A stretch of 64,000 bases of DNA, taken from the NCBI RefSeq assembly GCF_000187895.1, contig NZ_DS990119.1:310001-374000 (forward strand), given 5' to 3'. The DNA comes from Phocaeicola plebeius DSM 17135 (GTDB lineage: Bacteria > Bacteroidota > Bacteroidia > Bacteroidales > Bacteroidaceae). The notes below the pieces were generated by a model. It worked only from the letters and a program-made list of their open reading frames with translations, ran no database searches and was not told where the DNA came from. Of the stretch, positions 36,637 through 45,717 are shown piece by piece. Both the position numbers and the translations under genes were made by a program. The number at the start of each line of letters is the position of its first letter. The first letter of the stretch is position 1.

Positions 36637-36686
36637 CCGACCACCGGATACGACTTTACCATATTCCGATGATCGGTGTTTTTTTT
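36637..36686 (+). terminator. Intrinsic terminator of the tiny unit
   Basis: Stem arms 36637-36650 and 36662-36677 (CCGACCACCGGATA / TATTCCGATGATCGG, with G-T pairs and one bulge) followed by a run of eight T at 36679-36686. Typical intrinsic terminator for plus-strand transcription. Confidence 0.65.
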
Positions 36687-36761
36687 GATATAAAGGCACC
36701 TGAGAGCTGATACCACAGCCTTGGCGTTTACTTGGGCTGCCGGTTCGGTAATTCTTATCAA

Positions 36762-38249
36762 TTACGTCTTATCACATTTCAGCCATCGCCCACGTTTCAG
36801 ACGTACGAGGAAGATAAATCCACGAAAACACAGTTCTACGCACATGGCAATCCATACGCCTTGCAGTCCCAGTGTCGGGGCGAGCCAGGCAGCCAGAGTC
36901 AGACGTACAGCCCAGATGCTGAATAAGTTCATCAGGCATGGAATCAGTGTATCGGCTGCTCCGACAAAAACTCCGTATGCAACAATAGAGGCCGCAAACA
37001 TCGGCTCAGCAAAAGCTTCGATGCGTAAAGCCATTACCCCCAGCTGACGGATTTCTTCGACCGGAGTCATCATCCCGATAATCTGAGGGGCAAACAGATA
37101 CATAAGGATACCCATTACGCCCATGATGGCCATTCCCATCAGTACGGTAATATAGGCAAAGCTACGGGTCAGCTTCTTCCGCCCGGCTCCGATGCTCTGG
37201 CCAACAAGAGTGGTGGCCGCATCCGCAATTCCGTAGCCGGGCATATAACAAAGACTTTCGGCCGTAATGGCAAAAGAATTGGCTGCAATGGCAAAGACTC
37301 CGAGTGGCGCTACGATGACAGTCGTCAGAATCTGAGCACCGCAAATGACCACATGTTCTATTCCCATTGGAAAACCGATACGGAGTGCTTTCCTGAACGT
37401 GTCAGCTTTCAGCCGGAAGCTGCCTTCCCTACTGCGGTAGCTCAGTTTCTCTGAGCGTGTCAGCAGATACCAAAGCAACACACCGGCAACGACGGTCTCT
37501 GCGGCAGCCGTACCCAAGGCAGCACCGCTCACGCCAAGTCCGGCTCCCGGAATAGTGAATTGCATACTTGCTATGCTACATCCGCGTGTCGGGAAAATCA
37601 GAAAAAAGTTGAATACCACATCCAGCACGCACATGATGACGCCCAACAGACTGGGGATACGCATATTTCCACTACAGCGAAGCATACCGCCTGCCAGAAA
37701 AATCATTTGCAGGACAGGCAGGAAAATGGAAAATATGAAGAAATAAATGGAAGCATCCCGACGGATGGAAACATCGCCTCCCAGCCATGCCGGCAGCGAA
37801 GAGCTGATGCTCGTGCCCAATATGGCCAGCAGCAGACTGAAGACCAGTGTACCGGCAAGTGACTGCAGCAGAATCATACGCGCTCCCTTCAGGTCGCCTG
37901 CTCCGACTTTGTGGGCCACTTGCACGGAGAATCCGGTAGCGGCAGCCGTGCAGAGTCCCCAGAAAAGCCATGTGGTGGTCGATACCAGTCCGATGGAAGC
38001 AGATGCCTCTGCACCGATACGTCCCACCATGGCTGCATCAATATACTGCATGATGATGGAAGACAGCTGTGCAATGATAGCCGGAACGCTGAGTTCTACG
38101 GTCAGGCGCAGCTGCTGCCGCAAGGTCATCGGACAACCGTCACGGATAAGGTCAAGCAACACATCTGTTGTCTTTTGTGCAGCCGGATGCTCCCTGAATT
38201 GCTCCGGTAAGGCTCCATTTGTGTCCGTTTCAGGTAAGTTACGTTTCAT
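36762..38249 (-). CDS. MATE-family multidrug efflux transporter
   Basis: 495 residues with about twelve membrane helices in two homologous halves (LSVPAIIAQLSSIIMQYIDAAMVGRIGAEASASIGL; RIGFPMGIEHVVICGAQILTTVIVAPLGVFAIAANSFA). Na+ or H+ driven export of cationic drugs or metabolites. The N-terminal 40 residues are a hydrophilic extension. It is the last gene of a three-gene operon with the aminotransferase (4-base gap) and DUF3737 genes. Confidence 0.93.
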   Translation of the reverse strand: MKRNLPETDTNGALPEQFREHPAAQKTTDVLLDLIRDGCPMTLRQQLRLTVELSVPAIIAQLSSIIMQYIDAAMVGRIGAEASASIGLVSTTTWLFWGLCTAAATGFSVQVAHKVGAGDLKGARMILLQSLAGTLVFSLLLAILGTSISSSLPAWLGGDVSIRRDASIYFFIFSIFLPVLQMIFLAGGMLRCSGNMRIPSLLGVIMCVLDVVFNFFLIFPTRGCSIASMQFTIPGAGLGVSGAALGTAAAETVVAGVLLWYLLTRSEKLSYRSREGSFRLKADTFRKALRIGFPMGIEHVVICGAQILTTVIVAPLGVFAIAANSFAITAESLCYMPGYGIADAATTLVGQSIGAGRKKLTRSFAYITVLMGMAIMGVMGILMYLFAPQIIGMMTPVEEIRQLGVMALRIEAFAEPMFAASIVAYGVFVGAADTLIPCLMNLFSIWAVRLTLAAWLAPTLGLQGVWIAMCVELCFRGFIFLVRLKRGRWLKCDKT

Positions 38250-38253
38250 CGGG

Positions 38254-39432
38254 TCATCCTTCTGTTGTTAAGGTATCGACAAAGCCCTTGAAGCGCAACA
38301 GGGCATCCTGTAATACCGAACGCGGACAGGCAATGTTCCAGCGCAAGAATCCTTCTCCTTCGGCTCCGTACATGGTACCGCTGTTGAGCCAGAGTCCGGT
38401 GGTTTCCAACAGGCGGGTCTGCAAGGTATCGGAAGGCAGATGCAGTGCCCTGCAGTCTGTCCACACCAAATAGGTTCCTTCCAGCTTCGTCACGGGTATT
38501 TCAGGCAGGTGGGTACGGAAGAATGCACACAGACAGTCATAGTTGGCCTTCAGATAGTCCAGCAACTCAAGAAGCCAGTCCTCACCTTCATTATAAGCGG
38601 CGATGGTAGCCTCAACCCCGAAAGGATTGACATCGCACACCTCGTTGATGTTGATGGCACGGTCTATCCGCTGGCGCACGTTCTCATCGCGGGCTATAAT
38701 ACTTGCTATTTGCAATCCTGCAATATTGAAGGATTTACTGGGTGATACGCAGGTCACGGAATTCCACAAATGCTCCTCGCTGACAGATGCATACGGTGTA
38801 TAAGTATGTCCGGAGAAAACAAGTTCGCAATGTATCTCGTCCGATAGAACGGTCACATTATTCCGCAGGCAAATCTCCCCTATCCGGCACAGTTCCTCAC
38901 GGGTCCATACACGTCCTGCGGGATTATGCGGGTTGCACAAAAGCAACAGCTTTACGCCCGGTTCTTTCACTTTACGTTCCAGATCGTCAAAGTCGATATG
39001 GTAGGTACCGTCCTCGTATATCAGAGGATTGGTGACAACGCGGCACCCGTTGTTACGGATGGATGAGAAAAAGCAATTGTACACGGGAGTCTGCACAACC
39101 ACCCCGTCGCCCGGTTCTGTCAGAGCCTTTATGACAGCAGATACGGCCGGAACTACTCCGGAAGTGTATATCATCCATTCTTTACGGAAAGTCCAGTGAT
39201 GGCGTCTTTCAAACCAGCGGGTTACTGCCGTATAGTATTCATCGGGGACACGCACATACCCGAATATGCCGTGCGCTACACGTCTGGCCAGTGCTTCGGT
39301 AATTGCCGGTGCCGTACGGAAATCCATATCGGCTACCCAAAGGGGAAGTATATCCTTATCCAACGGCAGGCTGTCCCACTTGTAAGAATTGGTTCCCCGT
39401 CGGGAAGTAATTGTATCAAAGTCGTATTTCAT
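38254..39432 (-). CDS. PatB/MalY-family aminotransferase (cystathionine beta-lyase-like)
   Basis: 392 residues, fold-type I PLP enzyme. Motifs: LPLWVADMDF (family hallmark), YTSGVVPAVSAVI, LLCNPHNPAGRVW, DEIHCELVF, and CVSPSKSFNIAG with the PLP-binding Lys. The C-terminal LNSGTMYGAEGEGFLRWNIACP binds substrate carboxylate. PatB/MalY enzymes cleave C-S bonds of cystathionine or cysteine conjugates. With a MATE exporter behind it and DUF3737 before it, a detoxification or sulfur role is possible. Cytoplasmic. Confidence 0.93.
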   Translation of the reverse strand: MKYDFDTITSRRGTNSYKWDSLPLDKDILPLWVADMDFRTAPAITEALARRVAHGIFGYVRVPDEYYTAVTRWFERRHHWTFRKEWMIYTSGVVPAVSAVIKALTEPGDGVVVQTPVYNCFFSSIRNNGCRVVTNPLIYEDGTYHIDFDDLERKVKEPGVKLLLLCNPHNPAGRVWTREELCRIGEICLRNNVTVLSDEIHCELVFSGHTYTPYASVSEEHLWNSVTCVSPSKSFNIAGLQIASIIARDENVRQRIDRAININEVCDVNPFGVEATIAAYNEGEDWLLELLDYLKANYDCLCAFFRTHLPEIPVTKLEGTYLVWTDCRALHLPSDTLQTRLLETTGLWLNSGTMYGAEGEGFLRWNIACPRSVLQDALLRFKGFVDTLTTEG

Positions 39433-39444
39433 GGTCCTTACATT

Positions 39445-40332
39445 TTAGTCGGAAAAGCAGGTGCGTTCATCTCTAAGCCGGATTTCACAGTCGGCGGGAG
39501 CCTTGATGTTCTCATCAATGGTTATCGAACCGTACTCGTCGGCTACGATACGTCCCGATGTGGGATTCTTAATGTTGGTTATGGCACCGCGGATATCGGC
39601 ATTCAGCGTGCTGTACTCAAAAGCACGGTCGCAGTCCGGCCCAAACGTACAGTTTTCCAGTACAAGGTCGTGTGCATAGCAAAGCGGCTGCTCGCCCGTG
39701 ATATGGCAGTTCACCAAACGGAGGTTTCTGGAGTGCCAGCCAAGGTATTCGCCGTTAAGCTCAGAATCGTAGATAGTCACATTCTCCACTTCCCAGAAAG
39801 CATCCTTGGTGGTAATCTTGGCATTGTGAATCTCCACATTCTTCACATACTGGAAAACATACTTGCTGTCACTCTCCAGTCCATCCACATAAATGTCATT
39901 GCTGAACATGAAAGGATAAGTTCCTCCATGCAACTTAAGGTTTTTGATACGGATGCCGTTGCAACGCCAGAATACCTCATCAGCATCGTTCATCGTGACG
40001 TTTTCAATGTCAATCTCACTCATCTCGCGGAACATTTTGGGAGCGTCAATCACGGTATCCTTCATTTGCAGATGGTCGGAATACCATAACGCCGAGCGTC
40101 CTCCCACATCAAAATAGCAACGCTCAATCTTAAAACCGTGAACATGCCAGAAAGGGTAATTCCCCTCAAAACGGCAATCTACTGCCTCAATGTTGCTGCA
40201 CTCCTTGATGGCTGATTCTCCGGCACGGATTATTACGTTTTCCAAACGCAGATTATGCGACTCAAACAAAGGGCGTTCGCCCCCGAATTCTGAATTTCTG
40301 ATAACTTCCATATAATTTTCTTCTCCAATCAT
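39445..40332 (-). CDS. DUF3737 family beta-helix protein
   Basis: 295 residues with short repeats of the right-handed beta-helix type (LENVIIRAGESAIKECSNIEAVDCRFEGNYPFWHVHGFKIERC, MKDTVIDAPKMFREMSEIDIENVTM). No signal peptide and no catalytic motif recognised. The family is found in many gut bacteria; its function is unknown. A second start at 40311 (MEVIRNSEFGG) is possible. It is the first gene of the PatB-MATE operon, 12 bases ahead. Confidence 0.85.
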   Translation of the reverse strand: MIGEENYMEVIRNSEFGGERPLFESHNLRLENVIIRAGESAIKECSNIEAVDCRFEGNYPFWHVHGFKIERCYFDVGGRSALWYSDHLQMKDTVIDAPKMFREMSEIDIENVTMNDADEVFWRCNGIRIKNLKLHGGTYPFMFSNDIYVDGLESDSKYVFQYVKNVEIHNAKITTKDAFWEVENVTIYDSELNGEYLGWHSRNLRLVNCHITGEQPLCYAHDLVLENCTFGPDCDRAFEYSTLNADIRGAITNIKNPTSGRIVADEYGSITIDENIKAPADCEIRLRDERTCFSD

Positions 40333-40358
40333 ATCTGTTATTTATCAATTAACTGATA

Positions 40359-40366
40359 CAAAAATA
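40359..40366 (-). promoter_or_regulatory. Promoter -7 box for DUF3737-PatB-MATE operon
   Basis: TATTTTTG on the minus strand (TAnnTTTG), 26 bases before the ATG at 40332. Confidence 0.55.
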
Positions 40367-40541
40367 GAAAAGGACAGAATGCCGGATGGTATACAAATCC
40401 TCGGACTATATACCCATGTTACAGATTTTGGAAAAAGGCAGACAGAGCTGGCCTTGCATATACAGCAGAAGCTGAATCACATTCCACAAACCAGGAAGAG
40501 TAGTTTGCCCATATTCCCGCCAAGATTCGCACGAAATTTTG

Positions 40542-40549
40542 TAGCTTTG
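40542..40549 (+). promoter_or_regulatory. Promoter -7 box for BASS transporter
   Basis: TAGCTTTG matches TAnnTTTG, 17 bases before the first ATG (40567) and 23 before the second (40573). Confidence 0.5.
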
Positions 40550-40566
40550 CAGACAATTTTGAAAAA

Positions 40567-41517
40567 ATGACAATGAAAAATAAGCTCATCCAAATTTCTG
40601 CATGGATTGCAGCCCACATCACCCTTGTGGTGGTGCTGGTGACGGCCGTGGCTCTCTTTCTTCCCTCCTCGTTCGTCTGGATAGATACATCGGCCATCAC
40701 ACCGATGCTGGGCGTGGTGATGTTCGGCATGGGACTGACACTTCGTCCGTCCGACTTCCGGCCGGTCTTGCAGCACCCGAAAGACATCCTCGTCGGCGAA
40801 CTGGCACAGTTTCTTATCATGCCCTCGCTGGCGTGGCTGCTCTGCAAGTTATTGTCGTTGCCGGAAGAACTCGCCTTAGGAGTGGTTCTCGTGGGATGTT
40901 GTCCGGGAGGTACGGCCAGCAACGTTATCTGCTACCTGGCTAAAGGCGATGTAGCCCTGAGCGTGGCCATGACCGGAGTTTCTACACTGCTGGCTCCCAT
41001 CGTAACGCCTGCTCTCGTATGGCTGCTTGCCGGAGAGTCGGTGAAAGTAGACGTGGCAGGCATGTTTTTAAGTATCGTACAGGTGGTAATAGTGCCCATC
41101 GTACTGGGAGTAGCTGCCAATCATTACTTCCAACGCACCACCCGACGGATAGTACCGTTGCTACCGATGATTTCCACCTTGTCCATTGCGTTCATCATCG
41201 GCATTATCGTAGCACACAACGCAGCCAGCATCCTTGCATGCAGCTTGATAGTGGCCGTAGCGGTGATTCTGCACAACGTACTCGGACTGGCCCTGGGCTA
41301 TGGTCTCTCCTCCCTGGCCGGAAGCAAGCCGTCCAAACGGTCGGCCATCGCCATCGAGGTGGGCATGCAGAATTCAGGTCTGGCCACTTCACTGGCCGCC
41401 ACCCATTTTGCCCTGTTTCCCATGGCGGCCGTACCCGGAGCCATGTTCTCGGTATGGCACAACTTCTCGGGCAGCATTGCGGCACAGATTTTCAGAAGAC
41501 AGGCAGATAAAGAATAA
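40567..41517 (+). CDS. Bile acid:sodium symporter (BASS) family transporter
   Basis: 316 residues (or 314 from the ATG at 40573) with about ten membrane helices. Family motifs: GVVMFGMGLTLRPSDF, VGCCPGGTASNVICYLAKGDVALSVAMT (sodium/substrate site) and IEVGMQNSGLATSLAATHF. Imports bile acids, pantoate or other organic anions with sodium. The following bidirectional terminator separates it from the M49-like gene. Confidence 0.93.
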   Translation: MTMKNKLIQISAWIAAHITLVVVLVTAVALFLPSSFVWIDTSAITPMLGVVMFGMGLTLRPSDFRPVLQHPKDILVGELAQFLIMPSLAWLLCKLLSLPEELALGVVLVGCCPGGTASNVICYLAKGDVALSVAMTGVSTLLAPIVTPALVWLLAGESVKVDVAGMFLSIVQVVIVPIVLGVAANHYFQRTTRRIVPLLPMISTLSIAFIIGIIVAHNAASILACSLIVAVAVILHNVLGLALGYGLSSLAGSKPSKRSAIAIEVGMQNSGLATSLAATHFALFPMAAVPGAMFSVWHNFSGSIAAQIFRRQADKE

Positions 41518-41562
41518 GGAATCAATGCCTGCACATGCAGCATGAGAATGACAGCATAAAAA

Positions 41563-41600
41563 AAGCCTGCGGTTCAAAGACGCATCTGAACCGCAGGCTT
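41563..41600. terminator. Bidirectional terminator
   Basis: Perfect 14-base inverted repeat AAGCCTGCGGTTCA / TGAACCGCAGGCTT (41563-41576, 41587-41600) with a 10-base loop. It lies between two convergent genes, has an A-run on its left flank (41557-41564) that serves as the T-run for the minus strand, and a short T-tail on the right. Confidence 0.8.
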
Positions 41601-41621
41601 ATCATGTTTCAGTAACTGATG

Positions 41622-43271
41622 TTACTGCGCTTTTCCTAATAGCACTTCTTCTCCCTGCACAAAGGTAATGTCACGAGGAATGCCTGCTCCGTTAATCCGG
41701 TCAAGATCGGCCTGAAGTGCCGGAGTGATTCCACCGTTCTCTTCTCTGTATTTCTTCGCAAATTCCACATTGCCGTCGCCCTGCGTCTGAAGAATCAACG
41801 CTGCCCAACCGTTCATGGCTTCCTTGGCCTTTGCAAAATCAATCACATACTGACCTTTGTCATCGCGTGAAAATGCCCCTGCTTTCTCCATGTAGTTGAA
41901 GCACATCATATTGGCTTTTCCGTGTGAAGAAGCTGCTCCAAAACGGACTGAACGCAGAATGCCTGCAATGTAAGTAGCCATCGCATCCTTGGCTGTAATG
42001 TTCGTGATTTCGCCCATTTCAATCAGCTTGGTCACCATGAACAGGCCCAGGATATCAGCCTTGGCTTCTTCCCAGGAAGTCTTTTCTGTACCCATCACTG
42101 CATCCACGCTTTCATTGGTGCGGATGGTCTGCTTCACACCCAGTCCGTGTGCCACTTCGTGGAAAGTCACGTTCCAGAAAAACGCATCAAAGTTGAGGTA
42201 TTTCTGCTGTTCGGGCGTAACGACAAGCTGTCCGATAGGCAACAGAATCTTGTCGAACTTAGCCTTCATGGAGTTCCGCAATTGCAGACGGCGTGTACCT
42301 TTCAGCGCATGTACCCGCTCGTCGTTCGGCAGGTTGATGGCAATCGTCTTGCTTCCCGCGTTGCAGTCGCCGGCATAGTACACCGCATCATACACATTCA
42401 GGTCGGACGACGTGCCCGGCACGAAGGTTTTATATTCTGGCGGACAAGGTAACTCTTTCTGAAGAGCCGGAAGCATGGCTACGAACTTGGCCAGATCCTT
42501 GCTGCGGGCTTCATCCTTCAGCAGGATAAACGACTCGTACGAAGCCTTGGTTTCGCGGAACTTATCGTCGTAAGTTTCAATAGGTCCTGTCACGAAGTCA
42601 ATCTTGCTGTCCTTCATGTCCATCCATGCCAGGTCACTGGCCAGATAATCATCAGTCTTGAATGCTTCGATACGCTTTTCAAGGTAGGTTTTCAGGCCCG
42701 GGTCTTCTGCCAGTGCCACCGCTTTCTCCAGCAAAGCACAGATGCGTTCTATTTCCGGAGCATAGGCTTCATGATACCATACGCTCTTCAGAGAACCGTC
42801 TTCGTTGCGGCGGATAACCGTGTACCATGAATCCTTGTTTTCATCCTCAAAGGCATTAAACTCCGCTTCGGTAATATCCAGCGGGTAATAGTTGCATACA
42901 TCCGGTTTCTCACCATAACCAGCCAGGAAAGGCTTGTTATTGTCCAGACGGTCCCATGCGCCATAGTGAATCATAGCAAACTCTTTCGCATAGCTGTCGG
43001 TAATAGTATCAAGCAGGCTTTTATCACCGAATGTCTGCTTCCAGAAAAGGTCGTCGGTAATTTTCCCCACCTGGAAGAATATTCTCACCAACTCTTTTTC
43101 TTTGTCGCTCAAGTTATTCACAAGGTCAGACTTGAGTTCAACAGATGCATACTCCTCTACCTTTGCTTTCATCGGCGATTCCTTCTGCTGGCTGCTGCAC
43201 GAACACAGGCTGGAAGCCATCGTGGCAACTCCCAACAAGGCTGCCGAAAAATTAATCATTCTTTTTCTCAT
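41622..43271 (-). CDS. M49-like (dipeptidyl-peptidase III-related) zinc hydrolase lipoprotein
   Basis: 549 residues; the signal ends in CSC (Cys23 or Cys25), so this is probably a lipoprotein. Zinc motif HEVAH at 371-375 and the second motif EEAKAD at 401-406 match the M49 arrangement (HExxGH ... EExxAE/D). The first motif here is a plain HExxH pentapeptide, not the hexapeptide of classic DPP III. Length is shorter than DPP III (about 700). Bacteroides annotations sometimes carry wrong names for this family. Likely a peptidase or other zinc hydrolase in the periplasm. Confidence 0.8.
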   Translation of the reverse strand: MRKRMINFSAALLGVATMASSLCSCSSQQKESPMKAKVEEYASVELKSDLVNNLSDKEKELVRIFFQVGKITDDLFWKQTFGDKSLLDTITDSYAKEFAMIHYGAWDRLDNNKPFLAGYGEKPDVCNYYPLDITEAEFNAFEDENKDSWYTVIRRNEDGSLKSVWYHEAYAPEIERICALLEKAVALAEDPGLKTYLEKRIEAFKTDDYLASDLAWMDMKDSKIDFVTGPIETYDDKFRETKASYESFILLKDEARSKDLAKFVAMLPALQKELPCPPEYKTFVPGTSSDLNVYDAVYYAGDCNAGSKTIAINLPNDERVHALKGTRRLQLRNSMKAKFDKILLPIGQLVVTPEQQKYLNFDAFFWNVTFHEVAHGLGVKQTIRTNESVDAVMGTEKTSWEEAKADILGLFMVTKLIEMGEITNITAKDAMATYIAGILRSVRFGAASSHGKANMMCFNYMEKAGAFSRDDKGQYVIDFAKAKEAMNGWAALILQTQGDGNVEFAKKYREENGGITPALQADLDRINGAGIPRDITFVQGEEVLLGKAQ

Positions 43272-43457
43272 ACTTCATTGATTGTTTTGTTTGTTTGCGA
43301 AGATACGAAAAGTCCTCAATATCTCAGACATTCAGTGATATGGTTTTGCTTCTGCCTACACACCTTTCATACGGAGAAGCTGCAATAACCTGACTAGAAT
43401 ACCCCACTTCTTGTATGAGAATTTTCCATAAGCCTGTAATACTCGGCAAAAAAACTA

Positions 43458-43465
43458 TAAATTTG
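43458..43465 (+). promoter_or_regulatory. Promoter -7 box for flavodoxin-like gene
   Basis: TAAATTTG matches TAnnTTTG, 56 bases before the ATG at 43522. Confidence 0.5.
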
Positions 43466-43521
43466 CTATCGAGTTTAAAGCAAACCAATTGGAAGAAAAA
43501 ACCAACTCAAAACAAGATAAC

Positions 43522-44058
43522 ATGAAAAAAGTAATTGTGATTTCAACCAGTCTGCGTGCTGGTTCCAACAGCGACATGCTGGCCGACAAATTCATGGAAG
43601 GTGCCCTCCAGGCAGGCCACGAAGTAGAAAAAATCTCACTCATCGGAAAAGATATACGTTTCTGCCGTGGATGCCTGGCTTGCCAGAAACTGGGCAAGTG
43701 TGTGATTCAGGACGACGTGGACGCTATCATGCAGAAAGTGCTGCACGCAGATGTCATCGTATGGGCTACCCCGATTTATTATTTCGAGATGAGCGGACAG
43801 ATGAAGGTGCTCATCGACCGTATGAATGCATTGTATACTCTGGATTACCAGTTCCGCGACGTCTATATGCTGACCGTGGCAGCCGAAGAAGAGCCGGAGG
43901 TTCCTCAACGTGCCGAAGCGGGTCTCACGGGCTGGATTGACTGCTTCCCGAAGAGTCGCCTGGCCGGTACGCTTTTCTGCGGTGGAGTAGCTAACCCACG
44001 TGCTATCAGCGGACACTGTAAGTTGAATGAAGCTTATGAGATGGGCCTTCACTGCTGA
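43522..44058 (+). CDS. Flavodoxin-family NAD(P)H oxidoreductase
   Basis: 178 residues from the ATG at 43522, where the conserved strand MKKVIVISTSLRAGSNSDML begins; the frame from 43489 adds a hydrophilic tail. FMN-binding fold with phosphate loop STSLRAGSNS. A Cys cluster (FCRGCLACQKLGKCVIQDD) is typical of iron-sulfur-flavoprotein-like reductases, and WATPIYYFEMSGQMKVLIDR is the flavodoxin_2 signature. Reduces quinones, nitro-compounds or similar acceptors. Forms an operon with the PPOX-family gene 28 bases later. Confidence 0.9.
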   Translation: MKKVIVISTSLRAGSNSDMLADKFMEGALQAGHEVEKISLIGKDIRFCRGCLACQKLGKCVIQDDVDAIMQKVLHADVIVWATPIYYFEMSGQMKVLIDRMNALYTLDYQFRDVYMLTVAAEEEPEVPQRAEAGLTGWIDCFPKSRLAGTLFCGGVANPRAISGHCKLNEAYEMGLHC

Positions 44059-44086
44059 TTAGATAACATCTTTAAAACACCCCACA

Positions 44087-44557
44087 ATGAACGAAGAAAT
44101 TACCCTGCGCGAAGTGGCCGACTACCTGGACCACGTCGGTATCCAGTTCATGGCTACCATCGGACTGGATGGCAAACCGAAGGTACGCCCCATGCAATAC
44201 ATGGTGCTGGAAGATGAGAAACTGTGGTTCTGCACCAACTCAAAGAAGGAGGTCTATGCCGAATTACAGGCCAACCCTACTATAGAACTTTGCGGATGCA
44301 AGTTGGAGAAAGATGAAATTCAGACTCCGTGGATTCGTTTCTCGGCTGAAGTGGTTTTCGAAGAACGTCAGGACATCCGCGATGCCATCATCGAGAAAAG
44401 CGCCATCGTCAATGCACTCTACAAAGACATGAGGCAGAATCCCATCTTCAAGGTATTCTATCTGAAACATATCGACGGCTGGCTGACTAACTTAGGTAAC
44501 GTGAAGGGACTGGAACATAAGGCCGAATTTGCCAAGCCCGTGCATTTCCGGTTCTGA
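44087..44557 (+). CDS. Pyridoxamine 5'-phosphate oxidase (PPOX) family flavoprotein
   Basis: 156 residues, split-barrel FMN-binding fold: FMATIGLDGKPKVRPMQYMVLEDEKLWFCTNSKKEVYAELQANPTIELCG. The C-terminal half (WIRFSAEVVFEERQDIRDAI) fits the short PPOX subgroup. Probably an FMN-dependent reductase that works with the flavodoxin-like partner upstream. True PNP oxidase (pdxH) is longer, so that name does not apply. Confidence 0.9.
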   Translation: MNEEITLREVADYLDHVGIQFMATIGLDGKPKVRPMQYMVLEDEKLWFCTNSKKEVYAELQANPTIELCGCKLEKDEIQTPWIRFSAEVVFEERQDIRDAIIEKSAIVNALYKDMRQNPIFKVFYLKHIDGWLTNLGNVKGLEHKAEFAKPVHFRF

Positions 44558-44582
44558 TCATCAGCCGTAACCGAAAACCGGT

Positions 44583-44789
44583 TCAATAACTCTTGTTCCG
44601 GAGCTCCAGTGTCACGTCCATGTAGCTACGCTTGCCTTCAATGTAGTCAGCATACAAAGTTTCCGCATCCTTACCTTTCAGGATGCGGCACTTGCCGCAC
44701 GACTCGCAATCGTGCAGGCACTTCCAGGCATCGAGCACATACGCCCTGCGAGCTTCCTGGGTGGATTGTTCAATTGGAGGAGGTGTCAT
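44583..44789 (-). CDS. Small cysteine-rich protein of unknown function
   Basis: 68 residues with a CxxDCxxCGKC cluster (Cys24, Cys28, Cys31, Cys34 in KCLHDCESCGKCRIL), followed by LYADYIEGKRSYMDVTLELRN. It could bind a metal or iron-sulfur centre. It is convergent with the PPOX gene and marks the left border of the AT-rich island. A degenerate copy of its last 14 codons lies at 47638-47682, beyond the nuclease cassette. Confidence 0.7.
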   Translation of the reverse strand: MTPPPIEQSTQEARRAYVLDAWKCLHDCESCGKCRILKGKDAETLYADYIEGKRSYMDVTLELRNKSY

Positions 44790-44967
44790 AGATTCTATTT
44801 TGCTTCATTATATTGTCTACAAATTATAAATATCCCTATTACCTAAATGTTAGAGGTGAAAAGAAGAAATCTATTTTGATTGTTTATTTAGGCCTGCAAT
44901 TATTTATAAGAAATACTTTATTAAATCCAATTTATACTAATACTATACCACAAGCTTAATTTGAAAT

Positions 44968-45693
44968 CTATTTATAAATATATTTGCTTTTCATTTTTAA
45001 TGTTTGCGGATTTTTCGATTCCTCTATAAAAGGGAGCTGCGCAAGAACCAAAAAAATAATGGAAGAACATCCCTTATCAATCTGCTGATTGATATAATCT
45101 CGAGTTACAGAACCTTTTTTTGTGAGATATTCATAAGCCAATTTAAAATAATCACGATTAATTTCACCTGGTATGTCATTTATGGAAGAACGTATTAATG
45201 CTGTATTGTTAACTTCAAGTATTCTGTTTGGTCCTCTTGAATTAAAAAGAGTTTTTCCTTCCAATGACCTGATAAAATTATCCCATATTAACGAAAAATC
45301 AGGATATAGCCTATTGTCTTCTGTTATTGCATCATTGACAGTAGATTGATTATCAGGCTTACATTTTTCTATATTTTTTGTATCCACAAAAAAGATTTCA
45401 ATACCCAGTTTTTTGGCAACCTCAACCGCGTCATCCATTACTTTACCGTCTGTAGCAACAATAGCTTTAGTACAGTCAAAAAAATGTTGAGAGCCATACA
45501 GTTTCAAGAAAACATTACGATTAACTTTTCGTGTACAGTTTCCAAATTTCTTTACTTGTATGGCTATTTTTTCTTTACCTTTAAAAGCAAAAACATCCAC
45601 ACCATAATCTCCAGAATATCTCGTTACTTCTGTTTTATATCCTTTAGATTCAAAAATACATGCCACATATCGTTCAAATTCTTCTGGTGTCAT
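44968..45693 (-). CDS. Mrr-like restriction endonuclease (PD-(D/E)XK)
   Basis: 241 residues. The N-terminal domain (1-115) matches Mrr-type nucleases: MTPEEFERYVACIFESKGYKTEVTRYSGDYGVDVFAF...IAIQVKKF, with catalytic Asp in GVDVF and the Q-x-K triad end, then KAIVATDGKVMDDAVEVAKKLGIEIFFV. The C-terminal 120 residues are unassigned and could sense a target. Third gene of the minus-strand nuclease cassette, 24 bases after the second. Codon use is AT-rich compared with neighbours, pointing to transfer. Likely cuts foreign or modified DNA. Confidence 0.82.
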   Translation of the reverse strand: MTPEEFERYVACIFESKGYKTEVTRYSGDYGVDVFAFKGKEKIAIQVKKFGNCTRKVNRNVFLKLYGSQHFFDCTKAIVATDGKVMDDAVEVAKKLGIEIFFVDTKNIEKCKPDNQSTVNDAITEDNRLYPDFSLIWDNFIRSLEGKTLFNSRGPNRILEVNNTALIRSSINDIPGEINRDYFKLAYEYLTKKGSVTRDYINQQIDKGCSSIIFLVLAQLPFIEESKNPQTLKMKSKYIYK

Positions 45694-45717
45694 TTTATTC
45701 AGGATTTTATTTATAAA

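Noticed and set aside
36555-36761. Minus-strand short frames in the MATE upstream region
   Set aside because: They cross the terminator of the tiny plus-strand unit and show no family resemblance or promoter.
44790-44967. Possible gene or RNA at the left edge of the island
   Set aside because: AT-rich spacer without a reading frame, hairpin with T-run, or promoter match that stands out.
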